Source of the DNA: Temnopleurus reevesii | Taxonomy: Eukaryota; Echinodermata; Echinoidea; Temnopleuroida; Temnopleuridae | DNA: 17,756 nt | Direction of reading: 5' to 3' | Assembly: GCA_036244855.1 (NCBI GenBank) | Contig: BQKZ01007433.1 | Coordinates: 7,154-24,909 of the forward strand | Shown: positions 1 to 8,290 of the stretch, piece after piece | Position numbering within the stretch: position 1 is the stretch's first letter | How the letters are laid out: each line of letters opens with the position of its first letter | Notes under the pieces: generated by a model | Database searches by the model: none | The model's input: only the letters and a program-made list of their open reading frames with translations | Told to the model about the DNA's origin: nothing | Program-made: the position numbers and the translations under genes

Positions 1-360
1 GGAGGAGGAGGAGGAGGAGGAGGAGGAGAAGGAGGAGGAGCAGCTAGAAGATGGAAGAGGTAAAAGAAAATTAAGGGGATTGAGAGGAGGAAGGGGGATA
101 GACAGGGGAATATAGGAGGAAGAGGAGGGGGGAGAAAAGAAGGAGGGATATGGAGAGAAGGAGGAGGAAGAAGAAGGGAGGTGAAGGGGAAGATGAAGAA
201 GAAGACAAAGAGAAATTAGGAGAAGAGGGAGGAAGAGGGAATGAGAATGAGATGGTTGAAAAGGAAGATGAGGAAGACAAGAGTTGAGGAGAATGAGAAA
301 GACAATCAATGGAGAGGGGGACGAGGAAGAGGAGGAAGAGAAGATGAGGAGATAGGAGGA
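1..360. repeat. GGA/GAA-rich purine tract (+ strand)
   Basis: The + strand is almost entirely G and A for about 360 bases. It begins with nine or so perfect GGA units and then degenerates into mixed GGA, GAA and GAGA. The complement is a long polypyrimidine run. Apparent open frames across it code only for Ser/Pro/Leu or Glu/Lys/Gly low-complexity strings and have no start context or splice signals, so I do not call a gene. Confidence 0.9.
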
Positions 361-394
361 GTAGAGAGGTGAATTGTACCAGTCAAATATGAGA

Positions 395-577
395 TATGGG
401 GGGTGTTGCTCAAAATCAACTGCAAATCAACTGCAACTTTGAAAATTGTAACGCGCATTTCCATTCGCGCGTGGTGTGCGCATTTAACAAGACGCGCATG
501 AAACAATGATCTTGATTGGCACGTTCCGATCAACTGCAACTTGCGATCAATTGCAACTTTTGAGCAACACCCCCATA
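395..577. mobile_element. Miniature inverted-repeat element flanked by TA
   Basis: A 179-base element (397..575) is bounded by near-perfect inverted ends. The left end is TGGGGGGTGTTGCTCAAAA. The right end, read on the - strand, is the same except for one fewer G. The dinucleotide TA lies directly outside both ends, as expected for the target duplication of Tc1/mariner-type transposition. The interior has repeated ATCAACTGCAACT-like words in both orientations and no ORF. A probable relative lies at 17187..17406. The assignment to a nonautonomous DNA transposon is inferred from structure only. Confidence 0.75.
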
Positions 578-1732
578 GACAGGATAGAAACACATTCAGA
601 ACTTTAGTAATGGATCAAAGTTGGTTGAGGTGTACATGTAGTACAACATGAAAATACACAGTGCAAAAACATATTTATGACTTGTTACACTAAAACAGCA
701 TGTTTTACTTGATGTGAAGTGTAGTGGGATATAAACAAAAAGTGCAATACTCTGAACACAACGAGAAATGAAAAATTATGATAATTCTATGAATATATAA
801 CATTAGTTCAATCCATCTATAATCTAAAGAAGTCAATACACTGATTATGTGATATACACACAAAATCACAAGAAAATGCATGCTACAAATAATGAATAAA
901 TTACATACAAAAATCACAAAAGTCATGTTCTTTACCATGAAATTTGGGGATCAGAAATTAAAATGTGCATGGACTTCTATATATCATCTAGTGCATGTGC
1001 AGTGTTGGAGAGGGGGCTCTTCCCCCTCCCTCACATTAAATAAATACACTCCTATATATCCCCCATAAAATATTATCCCTTTCCAATATCACAAACAGAT
1101 CTGTCTCCAATGAGCATAGAGGTGTCAAATTTTACTTAGCTCCCTGTTCCACATGGGGTGTTACTCCATACCCCCACCCCATATCTCCCTACCCCTGCCC
1201 CCCCTTAAAAAAACACCACACAAACTGCAATAAGCATTCCAGTGCATCATTGGGGCTGTCAAATACCGAGTTGATACCCAGTTAAAGTGAACCTTTGTCC
1301 TATACATGTATGTGCATGTTTTGGCAGTTCAGCACTAAAACTGAATTCATCAATTCCACATTTTATAGCACATTCCAAGAAGTGTGTCATATAAGATATC
1401 AGATAAAAAAACCAGGAAGTTTCATTCATTTATTCCTTATTGGAGTTGGATATGAACAAGCTCTTGAAGATTGAACATCACAGCAAGATAATTTTTACAT
1501 ATCTTTTCCTTTCATTCTTATACTATTTGAACAATTAACACCCAAATACCTATTTTGCAAACTAAATACTAGTGAAAAATTATTCCTTTAAATATACAAT
1601 GGGATTGCGGTGTGATCACTATTATTCTGAGCTTTCATAGCGATAACAGGTAGCAAATTATTCTGAATTGCACTACATATGTACGGATGCTCACTTCAAG
1701 TTATGATTTATTACTTAAACTATTCTGCATAA
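578..1732. other. Noncoding stretch, no gene seen
   Basis: AT-rich sequence without convincing exons on either strand. It contains a GAGGGGG/CCCCCTC hairpin near 1010-1028, a C-rich run at about 1160-1205, and two TACATGTA palindromes (633..640, 1303..1310). It may be intron or downstream sequence of the - strand gene. Confidence 0.5.
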
Positions 1733-1895
1733 GCCTCTCAGTGGTTTAATGGTAAGACACCTGTCTAGTCATCGGAGGGTCATGGGTTCCATTCCTACCC
1801 TACATGTAGTATGCCTGTGAATTTTTTTTCACAGCATCTCGGACAAGCACTGTTAATCAACATGCCACCATGCTTGGATAAAGGCTAAAATTTAT
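1733..1895 (+). mobile_element. tRNA-derived SINE remnant
   Basis: The 5' part has an RNA polymerase III A box at 1742..1752 (TGGTTTAATGG, full match to TRGYNNANNNG). A B box follows at 1785..1795 (GGTTCCATTCC, one mismatch to GGTTCGANTCC). Their starts are 43 bases apart, as in a tRNA. The acceptor and anticodon stems do not pair, so this is not a functional tRNA gene. A nontRNA body follows to about 1895, with a T8 run at 1823-1830. The exact right end is uncertain. Confidence 0.7.
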
Positions 1896-2632
1896 TGAAG
1901 TACTTGAGGGGCCTGTAACCTAAAATATGCTATTAAACCTTCGATAAATATCAATTGTAAATCTATGGCAAAACATGTAGTACACAGATATCACTAAATT
2001 ACAATTAAACATGTCTATTTTATGTTACAGGCTCCAAAAATATTCAATGATTTTGTCAAATCGTTGTTACACCAGCAATATTTCCTCAATTAATAGGCTA
2101 AATATGGAAAGATGGAATCGCTTCCATTTCATAATGAATGATAAACACTTTCAAACTTAGATTCGTCATTATGATCACACTTTCATTAATTTGAGTGAAT
2201 TGACATTTCTCTGCAATGTGTGTGCAGTTTCCTAAAGCTTTACGATTTCCTATAAACATTAAATTTGACCTCCATCACAAAATGCATTTGAGCAAATGGT
2301 AAAACATATTTATCCATGACATTAGCCAGTAGGAGTGTACTGTTTAAGCTGAAACTTTATTTTCGTGAACTTTCTGATGATGAATTTGTTAATTTTTCAC
2401 TCATGACCCATGGATCTGTGTACGATGAACATCCAAAATGTGAAAATAACAGCCCTTATTATGTAAATTTGTCTAAAATTCAGTGCATTTGCAAAAAGAT
2501 TATGTACGCTTTGACATTGGTTTTACAGTAACTTAATTATAAACTGAGGACAATCAAATCAATTTACCAGCAATTGCAGTAAACCCAGATGTATAAATTC
2601 CTTTAGTTGTTATTATGAAGGTTTAGATTTCA
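1896..2632. other. Noncoding stretch, no gene seen
   Basis: AT-rich sequence. The longest open frame (71 codons from 2316 on +) has no flanking splice sites, no coding bias and no recognisable motif, so it is treated as chance. Confidence 0.45.
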
Positions 2633-2787
2633 TTCGTCACAGTCACAGTCACAGTCGACCGGAAGTAGGACGTCATAGTTTTAAGCATTTTCTTATTATT
2701 ACATGCGCAACCTCCTATGACGTAACAATGAGCAGATGCGCAAAACTATGACGTACTACTTCCAGTCGACGTGCCCTTCGTCACAGT
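2633..2787. mobile_element. Fold-back element with ETS- and CRE-like sites
   Basis: Inverted arms of 29 bases (2654..2682 and 2742..2770) match at 27 positions, each ending in GTCGAC. An identical 11-base direct repeat, TTCGTCACAGT, flanks the hairpin at 2633..2643 and 2777..2787, which looks like a target-site duplication. A CACAGT triplet repeat sits just inside the left copy. The left arm carries CCGGAAGT (2659..2666) next to GACGTCAT. TGACGTA occurs in the right arm (2749..2755) and TGACGTAA in the loop (2718..2725). The mobile origin is inferred; the hairpin and direct repeats are seen. Confidence 0.65.
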
Positions 2788-3329
2788 TGACTGAAATCGA
2801 AAGCACCATATTATCAATTTGAACAACAATATTAGTTTATATTGTTAGTTTTTGTTTGGAGGACCCTCAAACACACTTTCAGATTGTCAAGTACAACCTC
2901 TTAATCAGAAGTACTGGTATTCATTGAATATATTCATCCTATTCAGGATGAGAATCATTTTATCAAATTACAGCAAATTCAATCACTATTTCTTCTCTAA
3001 ATTGGCAACTTGATATTACCAAGTGACTACCTAGATCATCAATAAGAGTGTTAAAAAGAAAAAAAATGAAAGAAAAGCCTAATTGCTTGGAAAAATAGTG
3101 ATTTTCAATTGTTTAATGTGTGCCAAGTTAAGGAAATCAGTGATTACATTAATCTTTCAAATTTCTTGCATCAAGCAACAAGAGGTTTCAAAATGGCATT
3201 CGTCAGATTTTGTGTAGAATATTTTTATCTTTCCACTCATACTTCTTGCATATTTTTCGTAACCCTGATTCAAGAGTTATTGATAACCAAAACACAAAAT
3301 TTATTCGATTGTCAACCTCTGTAATATGG

Positions 3330-3495
3330 AAGAAACTTTAAAGAAGACCCTAAAAACTCAGCTCTTTCCATCTTAAACCAGTACTTTGATAGTTTGTTAA
3401 ATCATTAGGAATATAATTTGTATTAATGCTTTTGTAATAAAGCTCTGATTGGTAGCTCTGTAAGAGCGCTTTATAAGAATAGATTATTAATCACT
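3330..3495 (+). mobile_element. 3' remnant of a non-LTR retrotransposon (LINE-like)
   Basis: A short open stretch reads Lys-Lys-Thr-Leu-Lys-Thr-Gln-Leu-Phe before a TAA (about 3340-3376). It resembles the K-LKTHLF-type C-terminus common in LINE ORF2 proteins. About 100 bases of AT-rich sequence follow, ending in the word GCGCTTTATAAGAAT and a short ATT-rich tail. A similar tail word (CGCTTTATAAGAATAG) ends the repeat at about 5472-5490. The family is uncertain. Confidence 0.4.
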
Positions 3496-3537
3496 TTCTA
3501 TTAATCACTCAGGAAATCAACCTTGAATACATTAATT

Positions 3538-4207
3538 GTGCATGCATGATAAGTACAAAATGAAAATGAAAACAGTTAATGTTGAACACAAAAACAGCCA
3601 ATGAACACAAAAACAGGTGATGTTAAATGTTCTAAATTAAAGACACTGTTTAATATTGCAGTTGCACAATTTAAAAAATTCTCAAACCAAGCTGTCTGTC
3701 CTATCTAAATATATTCAGATAGATGAAAAATCAACAGTGGATGCAAAAATAAAGAAAGTTATACATGCACTATCAAGATAGATATGAACATTGAATTAAA
3801 GCGTAGGACCCACGCATTAATTGCAGTACAAAGCCTGTAGAGGCAACGTTTTACATTTTTGTTTGTTTAAAGCACTAAACGTCGATTTTAAAGCCTGATA
3901 TTTTTCCAAATTAGTTTATATGCACCATCAATCTTTCAGATAACCTCTATCATCTGGCAGTTGAGAATTTTTTTTAATGAAAACAATGTTAAACAATGGC
4001 TTTAATGTAATTGATATACAAAAGTGTAACTTCTGCTTGGCTCACACTATTAGGGTGGAAGGGTTCAATAGTAAACCAACATAGACATTGTGCATGCAGG
4101 ATGAAGTACAAATAACAATAACACAAAAAACAGCTGATGTTAATATACTATAAATAAATAACATTAATGTATTTGATATAGTACCTTCTGCTTGGCTCAC
4201 ACTGTTG
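3538..4207. repeat. Degenerate local duplication including the 3' end of a - strand exon
   Basis: The 19-base word CTTCTGCTTGGCTCACACT occurs at 4030..4048 and again at 4185..4203, 155 bases apart. Similar sequence precedes each copy (TTAATGTAATTGATATA versus TTAATGTATTTGATATA). A second pair of related segments (TGCATGCA..GATRAGTACAAA, then ACACAAAAACAG.TGATGTTAA) lies at about 3540-3630 and 4090-4145. The 4185..4203 copy is the 3' end of a predicted - strand coding exon, so the duplication copied exon sequence. Confidence 0.6.
3740..3972 (+). repeat. Dispersed repeat, copy 1
   Basis: This stretch is collinear with 11165..11402 in the SAXO4 gene. Shared words in the same order include ATGCAAAAA, GCACTAT.AAGATA, AGCACTAAACGT, a TGCACCATCAA-type word and, at the end, ATCTGGCAGTTGAGAATT. 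Identity is moderate (judged by eye), so these are old copies. There is no ORF. Confidence 0.6.
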
Positions 4208-4267
4208 ATAGGTGGCCTGGCCTGGGGCATCGAGAGGGTCGACCCCAATGGTTGATATACGCCATAT
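4185..4267 (-). CDS. Second coding exon of the - strand gene
   Basis: 83 bases, clearly more GC-rich than the surrounding AT-rich DNA. Of the three frames, one is stopped. The frame fixed by the upstream exon (two bases CA plus A giving Gln) stays open and reads YGVYQPLGSTLSMPQARPP before continuing. The acceptor is strong; the donor (GTACTA) is only fair. Confidence 0.55.
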
Positions 4268-5624
4268 CTGAGGTACAAAAGAGACGAGATGAGAGGAGAA
4301 GGTTGGAAAATATATGAGGTTTATTTGTACATACGTACTTTATTATCACAAACAAAAGTTTCTAGCTTTACATAATGTGCATCTTAGAGTTTTGTTCTAG
4401 AGCTTTTCAATTCTCATGGATATTATTGTAGTGAAAATTGCAGTCACAATACAAAAGGTAAATTTTCAAAAAATCTAAAAACATTATCACAAACAAAAGT
4501 TTCTAGCTTTATATACTGTGCATCTTAGTATTTTATTCTAGAGTTTCTAAACTTTCATGGATATTCTGGAAGTGAAAATTGCAGAACAATAAATTTTAGA
4601 GACTTATACTCTGGAAATATTTGTGTGTCTTGAAATGTTCAGTAACATCAAGCCTGATTCCCATCAATTATATTTCTAAAAGACATGAATGCTCCATTGT
4701 GATGATGAGATAATCAATCAACATTTATTAATTTCATATTGGTTCTAACTAAATAGTTAAAAAAAATCACAGTAAAAAGGAAAAAAAAGTACTTCTTGCC
4801 ATTTTGAAGGAGAATAAGAAAACATCTCTGGTTAATTGAGCAATTGCTTTCATTAGCCCTGATATCCGATTGAGGTGAATGTTCAAGACTACTTATGCAC
4901 ACATTTCTTAAGTTTTTTTTAATGAATAAAGAGAACTGCTGAAACTGCTTATCCAACAGAAGCACTTGAGCTTTCAATCATAGAATCTTAATCTCATGCA
5001 AATTGACAATGAAATGAAGTGAACACACAAGTATGTTAGCTTTTCTCAAAACATATATACTTGTTAAGATATTGGCATTACTAAAGAAACAAGGCTGTGC
5101 ATTAATTTTGGTCAATTTATATAAATTCGAAATTGTCCAGAATTTTCGGAGACTCCTGTCTCCTTCGTGAGAGGAAAAGCTTTTCTCTATATAATGATGT
5201 GTTCAATTCATTTCCTTGTCATTTTTCTGATGATTAAGATTCTGCTAGGTTCGAAAGCTCAAGCTCTTTTACTTCATCCATGGCGTTAATTTCCTTCAGC
5301 AAGAAATTTATCCACATTGTGCTGCACTCAACCCAGGTGAGATGAATAGGTACCAGGTAGGAATATATTCCTCAAAATGTGTAAGCGCCTGACAAGCTGC
5401 TAAGCTAAAGCCAGTGTACATAATGCTGCATTAACTGTAGGACACTTTGAGACCTTTATCAGAGGTAATTAACGCTTTATAAGAATAGTATATTAATATT
5501 ATCATTATTCAAATATTTTTGAGTAACTATTTGAAATGACTTACTGAGCTTTCAAATCAGCAGCTGTGATCTCTTCAGGATCGGAATCAACCTCAGTGAA
5601 GATGTGTGAGGATCCAAAATCCAT
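4185..5624 (-). CDS. 5' coding part of an unrecognised, divergently transcribed gene (two exons, partial)
   Basis: Two - strand exons join in phase: 5624..5545 (26 codons plus two bases) and 4267..4185. The start ATG at 5624 has strong context (GTTGCCATGG) and an in-frame TAA 21 bases upstream. The first exon ends in a consensus donor (CA|GTAAGT). The second is preceded by a pyrimidine-rich acceptor (CTCTTTTGTACCTCAG) and ends at GCAGAAG|GTACTA. The encoded N-terminus begins MDFGSSHIFTEVDSDPEE, then an acidic/polar stretch and YGVYQPLGS and Pro-rich residues, 54 residues in all. It has no signal peptide, membrane segment or domain that I recognise. Translation ends in phase 1, so further exons should lie to the left, perhaps outside the window. 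If the 4185 donor is not used, the frame runs on to 4042 and would end with a hydrophobic tail. It is head to head with SAXO4 and shares an X-box promoter region, so a ciliary role is possible but inferred. The splice joins are supported only by signals and frame. Confidence 0.6.
4342..4591. repeat. Direct tandem duplication, about 110-base units, 141-base period
   Basis: Copy 1 (4342 to about 4450) and copy 2 (4483 to about 4591) both start ATTATCACAAACAAAAGTTT. They share CTAGCTTTA, GTGCATCTTAG, TTCTAGAG, CATGGATATT and GTGAAAATTGCAG in the same order and orientation. They differ by scattered substitutions. It lies in the predicted intron between the two coding exons of the - strand gene, close to its second exon. 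There is no coding potential. Confidence 0.8.
4592..5249. other. Intronic/noncoding stretch, no gene seen
   Basis: AT-rich sequence between the predicted - strand exons. An 87-codon open frame on - (4714-4977) has no splice or start support and is rejected as coding. Confidence 0.45.
5250..5510. mobile_element. SINE-like dispersed repeat
   Basis: The segment holds CATGGCGTTAATTTCCTTC, then AGCAAGAAATTTATCCACA, then CACTCAACCCAGGTGAGATG and GTACC. It ends with GTAAGCGCCTGA, ACTTTGAGACCTTTATCAGA and the tail CGCTTTATAAGAATAGTAT. From memory these words belong to a very common short interspersed repeat of sea urchin DNA. The family name and exact ends cannot be fixed here. It lies inside the first coding intron of the - strand gene. 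Confidence 0.5.
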
Positions 5625-5675
5625 GGCAACTCTTTCTCCCTTTTAAACCTTCAGGGATGGTTTATGTTATGCGAT
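5545..5675 (-). CDS. First coding exon of the - strand gene (ATG at 5624, 51-base 5' UTR part)
   Basis: On the - strand an acceptor (TTTTATTTCCTAACAG) precedes 51 untranslated bases, then GCCATGG and 80 coding bases, then a CA|GTAAGT donor. All three signals fit within 131 bases, and the coding part is more GC-rich than its flanks, so this is the best supported exon of the gene. Confidence 0.7.
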
Positions 5676-5814
5676 CTGTTAGGAAATAAAACGGGACATA
5701 AAATATTTGAAAATAATTATGCATATCCTACTGATCACTTTGTGTCATAAAACCCCACAAAGATACACTTATTAACCAGAAACTTTAGGAGTCAAACATG
5801 GCGAGAGAATACAT

Positions 5815-6030
5815 GAAAAAAATAAGAGGAGAAAAAGAAAGATGATGATTACGATGAAGAAGAAGGAATAACTTTAGGGAAGAATGAAAGAAAGGAAATA
5901 GGAAAGGTAGGAAGTAAATGAATTTAGAAAAAGAAAGAGAAGAACAACATGAAGAAGAAGAAGAAGAGGAAGAAGAAAACGATGTGAAGAAAAAAAAATG
6001 CGGAAGGAATGAAGAAGAAGGGCTATCAGT
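5815..6030. repeat. Purine-rich (GAA/GGA) tract
   Basis: About 215 bases of nearly pure A and G on the + strand (AAGAAG, GAAGAAGAAG, AAGAAAGG runs) with few interruptions. It is intronic or 5' flanking to the - strand gene, in the same orientation as the tract at 1-360. The Ser/Phe-rich open frame on its complement is a composition artefact. Confidence 0.85.
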
Positions 6031-6681
6031 GTAAACCCTCTTCAGCATGTTTGCCCTGCCCCTCCCCATCTGTGATCTTAATCTGTTCAAACAAGGCCAG
6101 GTGAGGCAACTTTTGACCTGCAGGAGTGACTCAGTACGCCTAGATATTGACTTGTTTTGTATCCGTTTTACCTAAATCTGTCATCTCACAGTTTTATACG
6201 TTTGATGCATCAATGAATGATGAGAATAAGAATTTCACAAACTAACTCTTAATCTTCATCAATCTTAACAAACATTTTCCCTTGTTTTCTGTATTTCTAT
6301 GAGCGAGTTTAATATCAAATGGCTGCAATCAAACCTAGATTAGATTTAGAATAAACAACAAGTGTCATTATTGCTAGACTTTAGTAACTTACTTGCGTGT
6401 TTTTGTATTTGTATCACTTGTTTATTCATAAAATTAAAACATGTAAAATGAATTTCATTAATTTGTCTTCACTTCAAGTCTTCAAGTTCAGTAAGTCATC
6501 AAAAGAGATTCTTTCAAGAAACAACATACTTTAATTATAAAACAGTGTTATGGTTCTGTAAATCCATATAATTATTTAAATAGATCATTCTAAATTAAAG
6601 CGAAAACTCAAAGTCAAATCAATCATCATACAATCATGCAAATACATTGTTTACAAAAGTTAGGAGTAAAGTCTTACTTAC
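6031..6681. other. Probable first intron of the - strand gene
   Basis: Between the purine tract and the predicted noncoding exon there is only AT-rich sequence. A second usable - strand donor (GCAA|GTAAGTTAC, read from about 6394 downwards) could mark an alternative or additional 5' UTR exon. Confidence 0.4.
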
Positions 6682-6860
6682 ACGAAATCGATCAGTTGGG
6701 ACCGTATTGTAGCTTTGTTGCGAAGCTCTCGTGTTGATTTTTCTCCTTTGCTTCACTTTGTCATTGAATATGAGGTTTCTCATTAAAAGCTAAACATGTA
6801 TTTCCCACATACATAATGTATTCATCATATCCTTATTCCGTTTGAACTTCAATTTTGTTC
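6682..6860 (-). other. Probable noncoding first exon of the - strand gene
   Basis: On the - strand, TCGATTTCGT is followed by GTAAGTAAG, a near-ideal donor at 6681/6680. It lies upstream of the 5675 acceptor with no competing start context in between. The upstream edge is not marked by the sequence; 6860 is a rough guess. Confidence 0.4.
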
Positions 6861-7060
6861 CAGTTTTTCGGGTGTGCGTGTACCAGCTTCCGTAAAGTTC
6901 ACCTTCATGAATTATTCATGAACCATGGCACACCCCAAAATAGCGCATGACGTACACTTTCCGCGTATTCTTATGCAAATAATGTATAGTCATGAATATT
7001 CATATTGACCGAGAGCACATGTTGGTTACTCGTAGCAACACACTACACACAGCGAGCTTG
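6860..7060. promoter_or_regulatory. Shared head-to-head promoter region
   Basis: This interval separates the 5' ends of the two divergent genes. Besides the X-box (listed separately) it holds two TTCATGAA palindromes (6904..6911, 6915..6922), a CRE-like TGACGTAC (6948..6955), an octamer ATGCAAAT near 6973 and a perfect 12-base palindrome ATGAATATTCAT (6992..7003). No clear TATA box is placed for either gene. Bidirectional use is inferred from gene layout. Confidence 0.5.
7025..7039 (+). promoter_or_regulatory. X-box (RFX binding site)
   Basis: GTTACT-CGT-AGCAAC fits the X-box consensus RYYNYY-N(1-3)-RRNRAC at every fixed position. RFX factors use such sites to drive ciliary genes in animals. 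It sits about 150 bases before the donor of the SAXO4 noncoding exon and about 340 bases upstream of the - strand gene's first donor. Binding is inferred. Confidence 0.7.
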
Positions 7061-7191
7061 TGTTGTTTATGGGGCGTGTTTAGTGTAGCATCAGAACCGG
7101 ACTCCTTTCTAATTTCTGGATATTTCATCGCGATTTTTGGCATTTTCTGCCGATTCAGGGGACTTCAGAGAATATTTCAGCGTTCCAGCAG
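7045..7191 (+). other. SAXO4: SAXO4 noncoding first exon
   Basis: The exon ends in a perfect donor, CAG|GTAAGT at 7192, and pairs with the acceptor at 8403. The start is not defined; I place it just downstream of the X-box. A four-codon upstream ORF (ATG at 7069, TAG at 7081-7083) would lie in it. The frame that leads into the main ORF is open all along this exon but has no ATG downstream of the X-box. Confidence 0.5.
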
Positions 7192-7409
7192 GTAAGTTTG
7201 TAAATTTAACAGACTTTTATCGCATAATCATTCCAAAAAGCGTTCATAGAGTCTGAAATTTCATTCATTTATGGTTGTGGAATGGTTGAAATATACTTCC
7301 ACCCTAAGTTACAATCGCTCTTTCTCTTTCTGACACGAACTGAACTATATTATCTAATTGGATTGATATCATAATACGATTTTGTGTTTGTATGGCATGC
7401 TATACTAAA

Positions 7410-7507
7410 CTAAATAATAATTGTACTAAACTAAAGAAATGTTATACTAAACAAATACATATGATAATTAAAATTATCATATGTATTTGTTTAGCCAATA
7501 GTATAAT
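7410..7507. repeat. Perfect 23-bp palindromic hairpin with TACTAAAC repeats
   Basis: Arms 7447..7469 and 7472..7494 are exact reverse complements, separated by two A residues. The left arm starts CTAAACAAATACATATGATA. Outside the arms, ATACTAAAC-like words occur three times between about 7400 and 7450. It lies in the first intron of SAXO4 and has no ORF. It could be a recent fold-back insertion; no target duplication was identified. Confidence 0.85.
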
Positions 7508-7970
7508 TATCTACCTTGATATGTACTCGATTGGTTAGAATTTAGGTGCACTTTGATAATTTAAAACTATAACTGGAGAAATATAAACTATAATAACAGC
7601 ATACTAATTTGATTAGAGACATGATTAATAATATAAATCATGTATACTAATTATGTATTGCTGAATTTTTCGTCAAAATCCACAGGAGATTCTCTTCAAA
7701 ATTTAATCATTAGATCTAAGTGTTGGGAAAACCAAACTGCCTCCAAACTATTGTTGTATTTTTATCCAATTTATTTACTGGATGATTACATTAAGTCTTT
7801 TGGTCCATAGTGAGTTCCACTAATGGAACTTGAACTTGGCCTACATGTAATAAAGTGTTGAGATGGTCATTGGTACAGATAAATATTTCATAGCCCTGAC
7901 CAAATGAGAAATTTGTTTGTTGCACTTAATTGTTGCATTTGTGTTACACTCAACCAGCTTATGATGGCAC

Positions 7971-8290
7971 AAATCATCATCATTAATGTTATCATCATCA
8001 TCTTCAGCACCAATAACTTGACCATCATCATCATCATCATCATTATATTCATCACCATCATTATCATCTTCATCAGCAGCAACATTACTATCAGCATCGT
8101 TTACCATCATTAATATCATTTTCATCATCATCATTATCATCATTACAAATCCTCGAAAATTAGGACACTTTCACCTACCTCACTACTAGTTAATTTTGTT
8201 TGTTTGGAGTGCTGGGAATTTCAACCAAGTACCAAGCATCATCATCTTTATTTTCATCATTGTCACCACCACCATCATCATCATATATAT
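7971..8290. repeat. Imperfect (ATC)n microsatellite blocks
   Basis: ATC/CAT trinucleotide repeats dominate 7971..8148 and recur at about 8236..8286, with AT-rich unique sequence between. They sit in SAXO4 intron 1. Open frames over them in either direction encode only Ile, Met or Asp/His runs and are not genes. Confidence 0.9.

Noticed and set aside
71..593. Ser/Pro/Leu-rich open frames on the - strand
   Set aside because: Pure consequence of the GGA-rich tract and the adjacent inverted-repeat element; no start context, splice sites or domain.
1733..1805. Functional tRNA gene
   Set aside because: A and B boxes are present but acceptor and anticodon stems do not pair; better explained as a SINE head.
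2316..2531. 71-codon + strand open frame
   Set aside because: AT-rich chance frame with no splice signals or recognisable motif.
4714..4977. 87-codon - strand open frame inside the - strand gene's intron
   Set aside because: No flanking acceptor or donor, AT-rich codons, and the flanking exons already join in phase without it.
5281..5342. Coding exon between the two - strand coding exons
   Set aside because: The sequence matches words of a common SINE-like repeat, and the flanking exons are already in phase.
7841..8143. Asp/Met/Ile-run open frames on both strands
   Set aside because: Translations of the (ATC)n microsatellite.
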